Shown piece by piece: positions 16,192-24,730 of a DNA stretch of 64,000 nt. Source of the stretch: SH-MAG3 sp036374995. GTDB lineage: Bacteria > Gemmatimonadota > Gemmatimonadetes > Longimicrobiales > RSA9. The stretch is taken from positions 28,682 through 92,681 of the forward strand of contig DASUSS010000040.1 of assembly GCA_036374995.1 (NCBI GenBank). The letters are read 5' to 3'. Every line of letters begins with the position of its first letter. The stretch's first letter is position 1. The position numbers and the translations under genes were made by a program. Under the pieces are notes generated by a model. That model was not told where the DNA came from. It saw nothing but the letters and a program-made list of their open reading frames with translations, and did no database searches.

Positions 16192-17898
16192 CTACACCCT
16201 GAAGCCGGAGACGAGTTCCTTGAGCTTGTCGGCCGCCATCAGCAGCTCGACGCTGGCCGCGCTCATTTCCTGAGTGGCGGCCGACTGCTGCTCCGCAGCC
16301 GCACTGACCTGCTGCGCGCTGGCCGCGTGGGACTCGGCGGCCGCACCTACATTACGCACGGCCTCCTCCACGGTTTCGAAGGCGGTCCGGTTCGTCTCGG
16401 CGGACTTGACGACGCGGTTCGCCGCGTCGCGGACCTGCCCGACGGCAGCCAGGATGTCCTCGAATGCGGCCTCCGCACCCTTCGACGTCTCCTCGACGCC
16501 GGCGACGCGGGAGAAGCCGCGGTCCATGGTCGCAATGAACGTGTCGATCTGCTCGCGGATCTGACTCACGGTCGCATCGACCTCGTGTGCCGCGCGCGCG
16601 CTGCCGTCGGCCAGCTTGCGGACCTCATCGGCGACCACCGCGAAGCCGCGGCCGTGCTCGCCGGCGCGCGCGGCCTCGATCGCCGCGTTCAGCGCGAGCA
16701 GGTTTGTCTGCCGCGCGAGCCCCTGGATGGTGCCGACGAACGTGGAGATCTTCTCCGATGCGCGCTCGAGCGCGTGCACCTCCTTGGCGGCGCCGCGCAC
16801 GACCTCGCGCAGCTCCAGCAGCATGGCCAGTGCGCTGCCGATGTCCTGGCGCCGTGCATCCGCGAGCTCGCCGATCTGCTTCGAGAGATCGACCACCTGG
16901 CGGGACGAGTCCTCGATCTGCCCTGCGCCCTCCCGCATCCGCTCCAGCGCCTGGTCGACGGTACCGAGCCCGAACGCCTGCTCTTCCGCACCGTTCGTGA
17001 TCCCGATCATCGCCGTCGATACCTCGCCGCTCGATGCGGCGACCTCCTCCGAGATGCTCGACAGGTCCGCCGCCGACTGACTGATCTTGTTCGCCGTCCG
17101 CACCGTCTCGCCGACGACACCGCGGATGCGCTCCGCCATCCCGGTGAACGCGCCGGCCAGCACGCGGAACTCGTCGGGCATCCGCCCGTTCACCGCGACG
17201 TTCAGATCTCCGCCGCCGAACTGGTTGGCGGCGGAGACGAGTCCGACGAGCGGCTTCTCGATCGCGCGCAGCGTGAGCTTCGCGAAGACGAGGCTGAGCA
17301 GGAGGCTGAGGACCAGGATCGTGGCGAGGTTGCGTTCCTGTATTGCGATGCGCTCGTCGAACGCCGCGGTCTGCTGCTCCAGCGCTCGCAGCTCGAGCAG
17401 CGTCACGCCGCGGATCCGCGCACGGACCACGCGCAGTCCCGGCTCGATGCCGCGGATGCGGCGCAGTGCCGCCGCACTGCCATCCTCGTCCAGCTCCTGT
17501 CGCGCGAGCTGAGTGGCTTCGATCGTCGCCAGATGCTCGGTGCGCAGGGATTGCAGCTGTAGTCTCGCCTCGTTCGAGACGCCGTCGGAGCGGAGCAGGT
17601 CGCTCTGGAGTGTCTGGGCGGCCCGGGCGTGGCTGAGCGATGAGTCGAGCGCGACGGGGTCGCGCGTGATCAGGTACTCCTGAGCGGCCGTGACCTGATC
17701 GGAGATCGCACCCTCGAGCTGCGACGCCAGGTTGATCCGGGACTGCACGGCACCCATCTCGTCGGTCAGCTCGGCACTGAACCGGCGCGAAGTCGTGGTG
17801 CTGACCACGAACAGAGCCAGCATGGCGAGCGCGCCGGGCGCGAGGGCAGCCAGCAGGCGGCCCTGGATCCGATCGAAGTAGGCGCGAATCCGGTTCAT
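16192..17898 (-). CDS. methyl-accepting chemotaxis protein
   Basis: This 568-aa receptor has TM1 near residues 13-35, a roughly 155-residue helical sensor region and TM2 near 190-210. A HAMP segment follows (AIEKPLVGLVSAANQFGGGDLNV). The signalling coiled coil has a hairpin tip, TNLLALNAAIEAARAGEHGR. The sensor part looks like a four-helix bundle with no recognised ligand motif. The C-terminus lacks an NWETF-type CheR tether. No che genes are present in the window, so it must work with components elsewhere. It is divergent from the LiaF-like gene. Confidence 0.93.
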   Translation of the reverse strand: MNRIRAYFDRIQGRLLAALAPGALAMLALFVVSTTTSRRFSAELTDEMGAVQSRINLASQLEGAISDQVTAAQEYLITRDPVALDSSLSHARAAQTLQSDLLRSDGVSNEARLQLQSLRTEHLATIEATQLARQELDEDGSAAALRRIRGIEPGLRVVRARIRGVTLLELRALEQQTAAFDERIAIQERNLATILVLSLLLSLVFAKLTLRAIEKPLVGLVSAANQFGGGDLNVAVNGRMPDEFRVLAGAFTGMAERIRGVVGETVRTANKISQSAADLSSISEEVAASSGEVSTAMIGITNGAEEQAFGLGTVDQALERMREGAGQIEDSSRQVVDLSKQIGELADARRQDIGSALAMLLELREVVRGAAKEVHALERASEKISTFVGTIQGLARQTNLLALNAAIEAARAGEHGRGFAVVADEVRKLADGSARAAHEVDATVSQIREQIDTFIATMDRGFSRVAGVEETSKGAEAAFEDILAAVGQVRDAANRVVKSAETNRTAFETVEEAVRNVGAAAESHAASAQQVSAAAEQQSAATQEMSAASVELLMAADKLKELVSGFRV

Positions 17899-17932
17899 GA
17901 AAGGGATCGAGTACTCCCGGGGAGGTCGGGCG

Positions 17933-17962
17933 AAATTTGCCTCTGCCGCTTGCGGCTGTCAA
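17933..17962 (-). promoter_or_regulatory. predicted promoter of the chemoreceptor/glsB unit
   Basis: On the minus strand TTGACA (17962-17957) is followed after 17 bp by CAAATT (or after 18 bp by AAATTT). The predicted start is about 28 nt before the ATG at 17898. It was read by eye only. Confidence 0.45.
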
Positions 17963-18022
17963 CTCCGCAGTCGAACTTGTACGCTCGTCAGCGGAACGAC
18001 CTGGCCGGGAGCCGTGCGACCG

Positions 18023-18709
18023 ATGGATCGCCCACTACCACAGATCACGCTGAAGGAGCGGCGCGACCGCACCGTCGCGCAGCTGTGCGAGGCGTTCGCG
18101 CAGGACCGGCTCGAGCTCGCCGAATTCGAGTCGCGCCTCGATGTCGCGCATCGCGCCGCCACTGCCGGCGAGCTCGATGCGCTCCTCGCCGACCTGCCCG
18201 CGCCGGCCGCACCCGCGTCGCCCGACGCGGCGTCCGATCCGCGCGCCCGCACCGCCAGCGCCATGCGCGAGGCCATACGCGAGAGCCGTACGTTCCTCGC
18301 GTTCATGGGCGGCGTCGAACGACGCGGCAACTGGGCGCCCGCGCGCAAGAACCTCGTGATTGCGATCATGGGCGGCGCCGATCTCGATTTCCGCGAGGTC
18401 ACACTCCCGCCCGGCGAGACGGAGGTCTACATCTTCGCGATGATGGGAGGCGTCGACATCGTCGTGCCACCGGGGCTGAATGTCGACGCGAGCGGCATCG
18501 CGATCATGGGCGGCTTCGCGCACGCCTCGGCACGCCACACCGCGGACCCGAACGCGCCGATCCTGCGCATCAACGGCTTCTGTTTCATGGGCGGCGTCGA
18601 CATCTCGATCCGGCACCGCGGCGAGACGCCGAAGGATGCGCGCGTGCGCGAGCGGGAGGAGCGACACCGTCTCCGCGACGAGCAGCGCCGCCTGCGCGGA
18701 AGGGAGTAG
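18023..18709 (+). CDS. DUF1707 and LiaF-like domain protein
   Basis: This is a 228-aa soluble protein. Residues 8-60 match the DUF1707 (SHOCT-like) pattern: LKERRDRTVAQLCEAFAQDRLELAEFESRLDVAHRA. From about residue 95 there is a repeated beta structure with four IMGG/FMGG motifs (TFLAFMGGVER, AIMGGADLDF, MMGGVDIVVPPG, FMGGVDISI), the LiaF/cell-wall-active antibiotic response C-terminal fold. The ATG at 18023 was chosen because DUF1707 starts there. It sits 6 bp before the ABC exporter, suggesting an envelope-stress role; this is inference. Confidence 0.88.
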   Translation: MDRPLPQITLKERRDRTVAQLCEAFAQDRLELAEFESRLDVAHRAATAGELDALLADLPAPAAPASPDAASDPRARTASAMREAIRESRTFLAFMGGVERRGNWAPARKNLVIAIMGGADLDFREVTLPPGETEVYIFAMMGGVDIVVPPGLNVDASGIAIMGGFAHASARHTADPNAPILRINGFCFMGGVDISIRHRGETPKDARVREREERHRLRDEQRRLRGRE

Positions 18710-18715
18710 CCGCGG

Positions 18716-20605
18716 GTGGTCGCGGGAACGCCACACGAAGAGGAAGCACTCGGCAAGGCGTACGATGCGCGGCTCATGCGCCGGCTGCTCGGCTATCTGC
18801 GGCCGCATCGCGCTCGTGTCGCAGTCACCATCGTCATCCTCCTGACCGGCGCCGCTGTCGAGCTGGTCGCACCGCTCCTCACGAAGATCGCCCTCGACCA
18901 CGCCATCCCCGATGGCGATGCCCGGCTGCTGCTCCTCCTCGCCGTCGCACTGCTCGCCGCGCTGCTCGCCGCGTTCGTGCTCGAGGCCGCACAGACGATC
19001 CTGACGACATGGCTCGGCCAGCACGTCATGTACGACCTGCGCCGCCAGATCTTCGGCCACCTCCAGCGCCTCCCGCTGCCCTACTTCGACCGGAATCCGG
19101 TCGGCCGCACCATGACCCGCGTCACCAGCGATGTCGAGGTGCTCAACGAGCTGTTCAGCTCCGGCGTCGTCACGATCTTCGGCGACATCTTCACGCTCGT
19201 CCTCATCGTGACGGCGATGTTCGTCATGGACTGGCAGCTCGCGCTCGTCACCATGACCGTCATGCCGTTCGTGTTCGCCGTCGCGATCATCTTTCGCACG
19301 CGGATCCGCGAGGCATACCGCGATGTGCGTATCCGGCTCGCCCGCATCAATGCGTTCCTCCAGGAGCACATCTCCGGCATCGCGATCGTCCAGCTGTTCG
19401 GCCGCGAGCAGGACACGAGCGACCGGTTCCGCGAGGTCAACGACCACTATCTGGCTGCACACCTCCGCTCGATCCGATACTACGCGCTGTTCTTCCCGAT
19501 CATCGAGATCCTGACGGCCATCGCGCTCGCCGCCATCATCACGTACGGCGGCCTCGAGGTCATGGGTGGTGCCGTCAGCATCGGTACCGTCGCGGCGTTC
19601 CTCCAGCTCGCTCGCCGCTTCTTCCGACCGATCCAGGATCTGTCCGAGAAGTACAACATGCTCCAGGGCGCGATGGCGTCCTCCGAGCGCATCTTCGGGC
19701 TGCTCGATACTCCGGCCGGCGAGAACGCGGGCGGCACCGTCCGCCTGCCGCGCCCGGGCGCGGGCGAGATCGAGTTCCGCAATGTCTGGTTCGCCTACGT
19801 GCGCGCGGGCACCGCGGCCGACGCGCCCTGGGAGTGGGTGCTGCGCGACGTCAGCTTCCGCGTGCGGGCGGGCGAGAAGCTGGCGATCGTCGGCCATACG
19901 GGCGCCGGCAAGACCTCGATCATCAGCCTGCTGCTCCGGTTCTACGAGGCGCAGCGCGGCGAGATCCTGTTCGACGGCGTGCCGATCCGGAACGTGCCGG
20001 TACATGAGCTGCGCGACCGGATCGGCCTCGTGCTCCAGGACGTCTTCCTCTTCAGCCGCGACATCGGCTACAACATCCGCCTCGGCCGCGACGACATTGG
20101 CGCGGAACGGGTCGCGGAGGCGGCGCGCCGCGTCGGCGCCGAAGCGCTGATCGCCCGCCTGCCGCGCGGCTACAGCGAGCCGATCGGCGAGCGCGGGGTC
20201 AACCTGTCCGTTGGCGAGCGACAGCTGCTCTCCTTCGCCCGCGCCCTCGCCTTCGACCCGCAGGTCCTGATCCTCGATGAGGCGACCAGCTCCGTCGATT
20301 CCGCGCTCGAGCAGCGGATCGATGAGGCGCTCGCCACACTGATGCGCGGGCGCACGTCGATCGTGGTGGCGCACCGGCTGTCGACGGTCCAGAACGCCGA
20401 CCGCATCCTCGTGCTCCACCACGGCGAGCTGCGCGAGCAGGGCACGCACGAGTCGCTGCTCGCCCGGGGCGGCCTCTACGCCCGCCTCTACGAGCTCCAG
20501 TTCGCACGCCCCGAGGAACTGCCGCAGCGACAGGCAGATGGCTCGCTTCTTGCCCCTTCCGGACTGCAACAGCCCACGGCGGCTTCCGCCGAGGAGGTTG
20601 CGTGA
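18716..20605 (+). CDS. ABC exporter, fused permease-ATPase (MsbA/YheI-like)
   Basis: This 629-aa half-transporter probably works as a dimer. An ABC type 1 transmembrane domain with six hydrophobic segments spans about residues 25-320 (PYFDRNPVGRTMTRVTSDVEVLNELF is the intracellular coupling region). The ATPase begins near 345, with Walker A GHTGAGKTS, Q-loop LVLQDVFLFS, signature LSVGERQLLSFARAL (the LSVGQ variant of this subfamily), Walker B VLILDEATSSVD and the H-loop VVAHRLST. It starts at GTG (18716). Substrate unknown; lipid or drug export is usual. It overlaps the next small gene by 4 bp (GTGA). Confidence 0.94.
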   Translation: MVAGTPHEEEALGKAYDARLMRRLLGYLRPHRARVAVTIVILLTGAAVELVAPLLTKIALDHAIPDGDARLLLLLAVALLAALLAAFVLEAAQTILTTWLGQHVMYDLRRQIFGHLQRLPLPYFDRNPVGRTMTRVTSDVEVLNELFSSGVVTIFGDIFTLVLIVTAMFVMDWQLALVTMTVMPFVFAVAIIFRTRIREAYRDVRIRLARINAFLQEHISGIAIVQLFGREQDTSDRFREVNDHYLAAHLRSIRYYALFFPIIEILTAIALAAIITYGGLEVMGGAVSIGTVAAFLQLARRFFRPIQDLSEKYNMLQGAMASSERIFGLLDTPAGENAGGTVRLPRPGAGEIEFRNVWFAYVRAGTAADAPWEWVLRDVSFRVRAGEKLAIVGHTGAGKTSIISLLLRFYEAQRGEILFDGVPIRNVPVHELRDRIGLVLQDVFLFSRDIGYNIRLGRDDIGAERVAEAARRVGAEALIARLPRGYSEPIGERGVNLSVGERQLLSFARALAFDPQVLILDEATSSVDSALEQRIDEALATLMRGRTSIVVAHRLSTVQNADRILVLHHGELREQGTHESLLARGGLYARLYELQFARPEELPQRQADGSLLAPSGLQQPTAASAEEVA

Positions 20606-20781
20606 GAGCCGGCCTGGCGCTGATCGTCCTCGTCCTCAATATCATCGCCATCGTCTCGGTCCTCGGCGCGCGTCGCACAGCGAGCAGCAAGCTCGCCTGG
20701 ACGGCGGCCGTGGTGCTGCTCCCGCTCGCCGGAGCGCTCGGATGGTTTGCGCTCGGCCGGGCGCGGTCACGCGGGCCGTAA
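20602..20781 (+). CDS. PLDc_N-like two-helix membrane micro-protein
   Basis: This 59-aa protein starts at a GTG overlapping the exporter stop (GTGA). It has two hydrophobic helices (LALIVLVLNIIAIVSVLG and TAAVVLLPLAGALGWFALG) joined by a basic SSKLAW segment. This matches the phospholipase D N-terminal membrane domain pattern, here without any phospholipase domain. Translational coupling suggests it accompanies the exporter; its function is unknown. Confidence 0.7.
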   Translation: MRAGLALIVLVLNIIAIVSVLGARRTASSKLAWTAAVVLLPLAGALGWFALGRARSRGP

Positions 20782-20790
20782 CGCAGAACG

Positions 20791-21186
20791 GTGGCGAATA
20801 TGGCGGATATTTCGGTGATGATCGTCGATGACGATCCCAATGCGCTCGACATCGTGCGCACGTTCCTCGAATCGAAGGGGTACAGGGTCGCCACCGCGAA
20901 GGATGGCAACGAGGCACTGGCGAAGCTGGAGGATGTGCACCCGGACCTGGTGCTGCTGGACGTGATGATGCCCGGCATGGATGGCTGGGAGGTCGCCCGG
21001 GTGATCAAGAACCATCCGTCTTTTGGTCGGACCCGCGTCGTGATGCTGACCGCACGCAGCGACTTCGCCGACAAGCACGAGGGCCTGCGCGCCGGTGCGG
21101 ACGACTACATTGTCAAGCCGATCCAGCTGCGTGAGCTCGGCGAGCGCGTCGAGCGCAACCTGAAGGCGCGAGAGAAGACGGCGTGA
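20791..21186 (+). CDS. single-domain response regulator
   Basis: This 131-aa CheY-like receiver has the acidic pair in MIVDDDPNALD, the phospho-acceptor Asp in LVLLDVMMPGMDGWE, the Thr in VVMLTARSD and the Lys in YIVKPIQLREL. No output domain is present. It starts at GTG 20791 (an ATG at 20800 is possible). It overlaps the following EAL gene by 4 bp, so its partner is probably that protein. Confidence 0.93.
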   Translation: MANMADISVMIVDDDPNALDIVRTFLESKGYRVATAKDGNEALAKLEDVHPDLVLLDVMMPGMDGWEVARVIKNHPSFGRTRVVMLTARSDFADKHEGLRAGADDYIVKPIQLRELGERVERNLKAREKTA

Positions 21187-22886
21187 GGATCGTCACGCAG
21201 GTGCAGGACCCGGATCTTCGCAAGGTGATCGACCAGGTCGCTGCGGAGCTGGGCGCGACCGTGTCGACCTCGCCCGATGCCCTGAGTGAGAACGGCACCG
21301 CGCCGAAGGAGACGCCCGATGTGATGCTCGTGGAGCTGGTGGGCGAGACCGATGTGCAGCGGCTCCGTGCTCAGGCCCGCCGCGCCCACGCCGCGCTCCT
21401 GTTCGCCTGCACGCGCCAGACCGACTGCCGCAACCTCGCGCTCGCCGATGCCGATGACTGGCTGCTCCTCCCCGCATCGGCCGACGAGCTGAAGCTGCGC
21501 CTCGCCATCGCGCAGCGCCGCTCCCGCGGCGCGATCTCCGTGCGCACGACCGCCGATGCCGCCGAGCTCGTCCGCTACGAGGAGCTGCTCTACGACAAGC
21601 TCACCGGGTTCCCCACGCTCCCGGTGATGATCGAGCGAGCGCGCGACCTGCTCGAAGGCCGCGGCGAGCTGACCGTCCTCTACATCCACTTCGTCTGGTA
21701 CGAGAAGATCGAGGAGATCTACGGCTGGCAGAAGCTCGATGACGTGCTCGAGACCACCGCCCAGGCGGTACGCCGCTTCTATGCGAACGAGACCGCAGCG
21801 GTCGAGAACATCATGATGGTCTCTCACGTCGCCGACGACGACTTCATCCTGTTCACCGAAGTGCCGTCCTCGCCCTATGCCGCCGAGCAGCGACTGCGCA
21901 CCATCTCCGAGCGGCTGGAGAGTTTCCTGCGTTCGAACATCGAGGACGCGCACGGCGAGGACATTGCCTCGCTGTGCGGCATCTATGTCGGCGCGGCAAC
22001 GATCTTCCGCAACCCGAAGATCCGCACGGAGCGTCTCATCTACCGCGGCATCCGGGAAGCGGCGACCGCGGCGCGCGGCGCGGAGGAGTGGGAGCGGACG
22101 CGCAAGGTGAGCGACCTCAAGTCGACCATCCGCGATGGCGCCGTCTTCATCGAGTATCACCCGATCATCGTTACGGCGACCGAGGAGATCTATGGCTTCG
22201 AGGCGCTGGCCCGCGGCGTCCGCCGCGAGCTGCGCTCGCCCGAGGTGCTGTTCGAGGTCGCCGAAGAGGCGAACCTCGTGTGGGAGCTCAGCCGGCTGCT
22301 CCGCCGCCGCGCCGTGAGCGGGATCATCGATGAACTGAAGGACGGCCAGTTCCTGTTCCTGAACATCGATCCGCACGACTTCGATGATCCCCTGTTCCGC
22401 AGCCTCGACCCCAAGGATCTGGGGATCTCCGACCCGAGCCGCGTCGTGCTCGAGATCACCGAGCGCACGGCCATCAAGGACTACCCGCGGTTCCAGGAGT
22501 ACCTGAAGGCGTTCCGCGAGCGCGGCTTCCGTTTCGCCGTCGATGATGCCGGCAGCGGCTATGCCGGCCTCGGCTCCATTGCGAACCTCGAGCCGGACTA
22601 CATCAAGCTCGACATCTCGCTGATCGCGAACATCGACACGAACTTCCTGAAGCAGAACCTGGTCGAGACGATGGTCACGTTCGCGAACAGCCAGGGCACG
22701 CAGGTGATCGCCGAGGGCGTCGAGCGACGCGAGGAGTTCGAGACCGTGAAGCAGATCGGCGTGCACTTCACGCAGGGATTCCTCTTCCACCGCCCCCGCT
22801 ACGCCGGCCTGCCATCCTCGAAGAGAGCATCACACGTCTCGCACGCGGGCACGCGGCGGGAGCACGACGAGGGTGTGGGCATCTAG
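21183..22886 (+). CDS. EAL-domain c-di-GMP phosphodiesterase with degenerate GGDEF
   Basis: This 567-aa protein starts at GTG. Residues 1-110 look like a receiver fold without a proper phosphorylation site. Residues 135-310 are GGDEF-like (LTGFPTLPVMIERARDLL), but the signature is replaced by ADDDFILF, so cyclase activity is unlikely. The EAL domain (about 315-550) keeps the catalytic set: FEALARG, FLNIDP, LEITERTA, VDDAGSGYAGL, YIKLD, IAEGVER and QGFLFHRP. It should therefore hydrolyse c-di-GMP. It is co-translated with the single-domain response regulator. Confidence 0.92.
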   Translation: MRIVTQVQDPDLRKVIDQVAAELGATVSTSPDALSENGTAPKETPDVMLVELVGETDVQRLRAQARRAHAALLFACTRQTDCRNLALADADDWLLLPASADELKLRLAIAQRRSRGAISVRTTADAAELVRYEELLYDKLTGFPTLPVMIERARDLLEGRGELTVLYIHFVWYEKIEEIYGWQKLDDVLETTAQAVRRFYANETAAVENIMMVSHVADDDFILFTEVPSSPYAAEQRLRTISERLESFLRSNIEDAHGEDIASLCGIYVGAATIFRNPKIRTERLIYRGIREAATAARGAEEWERTRKVSDLKSTIRDGAVFIEYHPIIVTATEEIYGFEALARGVRRELRSPEVLFEVAEEANLVWELSRLLRRRAVSGIIDELKDGQFLFLNIDPHDFDDPLFRSLDPKDLGISDPSRVVLEITERTAIKDYPRFQEYLKAFRERGFRFAVDDAGSGYAGLGSIANLEPDYIKLDISLIANIDTNFLKQNLVETMVTFANSQGTQVIAEGVERREEFETVKQIGVHFTQGFLFHRPRYAGLPSSKRASHVSHAGTRREHDEGVGI

Positions 22887-22920
22887 GTGCTTCGGAGGCA
22901 GTTCTTCGGAGGTCACGGAG

Positions 22921-23216
22921 TTTTTTTTCACCGCGGAGGCGCAGGGGGCGCGGAGACGCGCTGAGCCGTGACGCCGGTCATTCGAACACTTGCTTCCGAC
23001 GGCATTCGCAGCCGATCGCCCCGTCACAAAACCAAATGAAGACAACACACAGCAACTAACAACACGAACGACGAACACGGAAAACAAAAAAGCTGAAAAA
23101 GATCAAGAATCAAAGGGAAAAAGACATCCCAAAACAAAACGAAAAATGAGGCCCTCGTCGCAGTCTCGAAAATGCGACGAGGGCCTCAGCGTCCTCCGCG
23201 ACTCTGCGGTGAAAAA
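22921..23216. repeat. second inverted repeat of the TTTCACCGCGGAGGCGC family, with A-rich centre
   Basis: The left arm at 22921-22965 (eight T, then CACCGCGGAGGCGC, ending CTGAG) and the right arm at 23185-23216 (CTCAGCGTCCTCCGCG, ending GGTGAAAAA) are imperfectly complementary. They belong to the same family as the arms at 15778-15916. Between them lies a sharply A-rich stretch (about 23030-23147), a marked contrast to the G+C-rich surroundings, and a terminator hairpin. No gene is visible in the 381-bp gap 22887-23267. Confidence 0.7.
23142..23187 (-). terminator. intrinsic terminator of the glycoside hydrolase-like gene
   Basis: A perfect 15-bp stem, GAGGCCCTCGTCGCA (23148-23162) with TGCGACGAGGGCCTC (23173-23187), has a 10-nt loop. 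On the minus strand it is followed by ATTTTTCGTTTTGTTTT. It lies about 80 bp downstream of the stop codon at 23268. Confidence 0.85.
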
Positions 23217-23267
23217 TCCGTTCCTCGGTCCCGCCACGCTGCGAACGAAGCGTCCCTCACCGCCCTC

Positions 23268-24659
23268 TCACCCCTTGATCGGCGTCCCCAGCGGCCCCTT
23301 GGGTTTCGGCGCGGAATCCTCGACGACGCCGCTCGGCCGCGGCAGGTCCGGTACGCGGCCATCGGCCGTGGCGAGAGCCTCGACCGTGTAGTTGCTGCCG
23401 GGGTGCCAGAGCACCCACTCCTTCAGGCCGGCATCATAGACCGCATCGATCTGCGCCCTCACGTACGAGGCATCGTAGCGCGGCTGGCCGAGCGTGAAAT
23501 CCTGGAGCCAGGCGCGGACCGTCGCGGCGTTCTCGATACCGTTCGAGCGGCGTACCGCATGCTCGAGCGCGGTCTTGACGGTCTCGTACGGGCTCGCGTT
23601 CGGATGCGCGATCCCGTAGGAGCCACGCACGTAGTGCGACGGATAGACCATGGGCAGCAGCACGTCGGTCGCATCGGCCATCTTCTCCCAGAGCTGGCCG
23701 ATGCCCATGTCGCTGCGTGCGGACGTCGTCAGACCGAACACATCCGCCGTCACCTCGACATCGTATTTCGCGAGCTGCTCGCGCGAGTAGAGCAGGAAAT
23801 CCCGGATGCCGTCCGCCTTGGCGCGGCCCTCCGCGGCCGGCCAGACGGCCTGTCGCATCAGCGACTGCGGCACGTCCGGGAAACGCACGTAGTCCCACTG
23901 CACCTCGGCGAAACCGAGCTCGAGCGCCTCGCGCGCGATCGCAATGTTGTAATCCCACACGTGGCGGTTGAACGAGTCGACCCAGCGGTACCCGTCGTTG
24001 TCGAGCCAGTCGCCACCGTCGACGTGCTGCACGGCCCAGTCCGGCCGCGCCTTCGACAGCATGCCATCCTTGAAGACGACGATGCGCGCGATCGGGTAGA
24101 TCCCGTTCTCGCGCAGCTTCCGGAGCATTGCGCGGGGGTCGGCGATGTACTGGCGATCCGCGCCGATCGCCCGGGCCAGTGGCACGCGCGAGCGGTAACT
24201 GATCTCACCGCCCTCCTTCACGTCGATCACGAACGCATTGATCTCCGTCTCGTTCGCGACGCGGATGAGCCTGGCCAGCTTCGCCTCGGAACCTGCGGCC
24301 CAGGCGTTCAGGTACAGCCCCTTCACCACGGACGGCCGGCGCATGCGCGGCACGCCGTCCTCGATCGGGGCGAAGCCGAACAGCTCGGCGTCCGACGCGC
24401 CCTCGAGCACGATCGCGGGCTCGGCCGCCGCCGCCTCCGCCGCCGCGAGACTGTCCGCGAGCGCGGCACTGTCCGCCGCAGCAGCGCTGTCCGTCACGGC
24501 AGGAGCAGTCTCGGGTGCGGCCGTCTCTGCGACGGCCACGTCCGCGGGCGGCGCGAAACGCGCCACGGCCAGCACGACCAGCATCAGCGCGATCAGACCC
24601 GCACCGATGTAGACGCGCCTGCCCCGCATCCATTCCTGACTGAAAACCTGCTGCGTCAT
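23268..24659 (-). CDS. putative glycoside hydrolase (DUF4015-like), membrane-anchored
   Basis: This 463-aa protein has an N-terminal anchor helix (VYIGAGLIALMLVVLAVARF) and an Ala-rich linker (about residues 40-80). A TIM-barrel-like domain follows: VKGLYLNAWAAGSEAKL, INAFVIDVKEGGEISY, ENGIYPIARIVVFKD, WVDSFNRHVWDYNIAIAREA, FAEVQWDYVRFPDV, ADVFGL and LPMVYPSHY. This is the pattern of putative glycoside hydrolases of the DUF4015 type, with acidic residues at strand ends. The substrate is unknown; cell-wall or exopolysaccharide sugar is plausible. A strong SD (AAAGGAGAG) precedes the ATG. Confidence 0.88.
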   Translation of the reverse strand: MTQQVFSQEWMRGRRVYIGAGLIALMLVVLAVARFAPPADVAVAETAAPETAPAVTDSAAAADSAALADSLAAAEAAAAEPAIVLEGASDAELFGFAPIEDGVPRMRRPSVVKGLYLNAWAAGSEAKLARLIRVANETEINAFVIDVKEGGEISYRSRVPLARAIGADRQYIADPRAMLRKLRENGIYPIARIVVFKDGMLSKARPDWAVQHVDGGDWLDNDGYRWVDSFNRHVWDYNIAIAREALELGFAEVQWDYVRFPDVPQSLMRQAVWPAAEGRAKADGIRDFLLYSREQLAKYDVEVTADVFGLTTSARSDMGIGQLWEKMADATDVLLPMVYPSHYVRGSYGIAHPNASPYETVKTALEHAVRRSNGIENAATVRAWLQDFTLGQPRYDASYVRAQIDAVYDAGLKEWVLWHPGSNYTVEALATADGRVPDLPRPSGVVEDSAPKPKGPLGTPIKG

Positions 24660-24730
24660 GCTGCTCTCCTTTACTTCGGTATCCGATGAGCGGCCATCCG
24701 CTCCCGCTCTCCGCCCACGCTACGTTTGCG

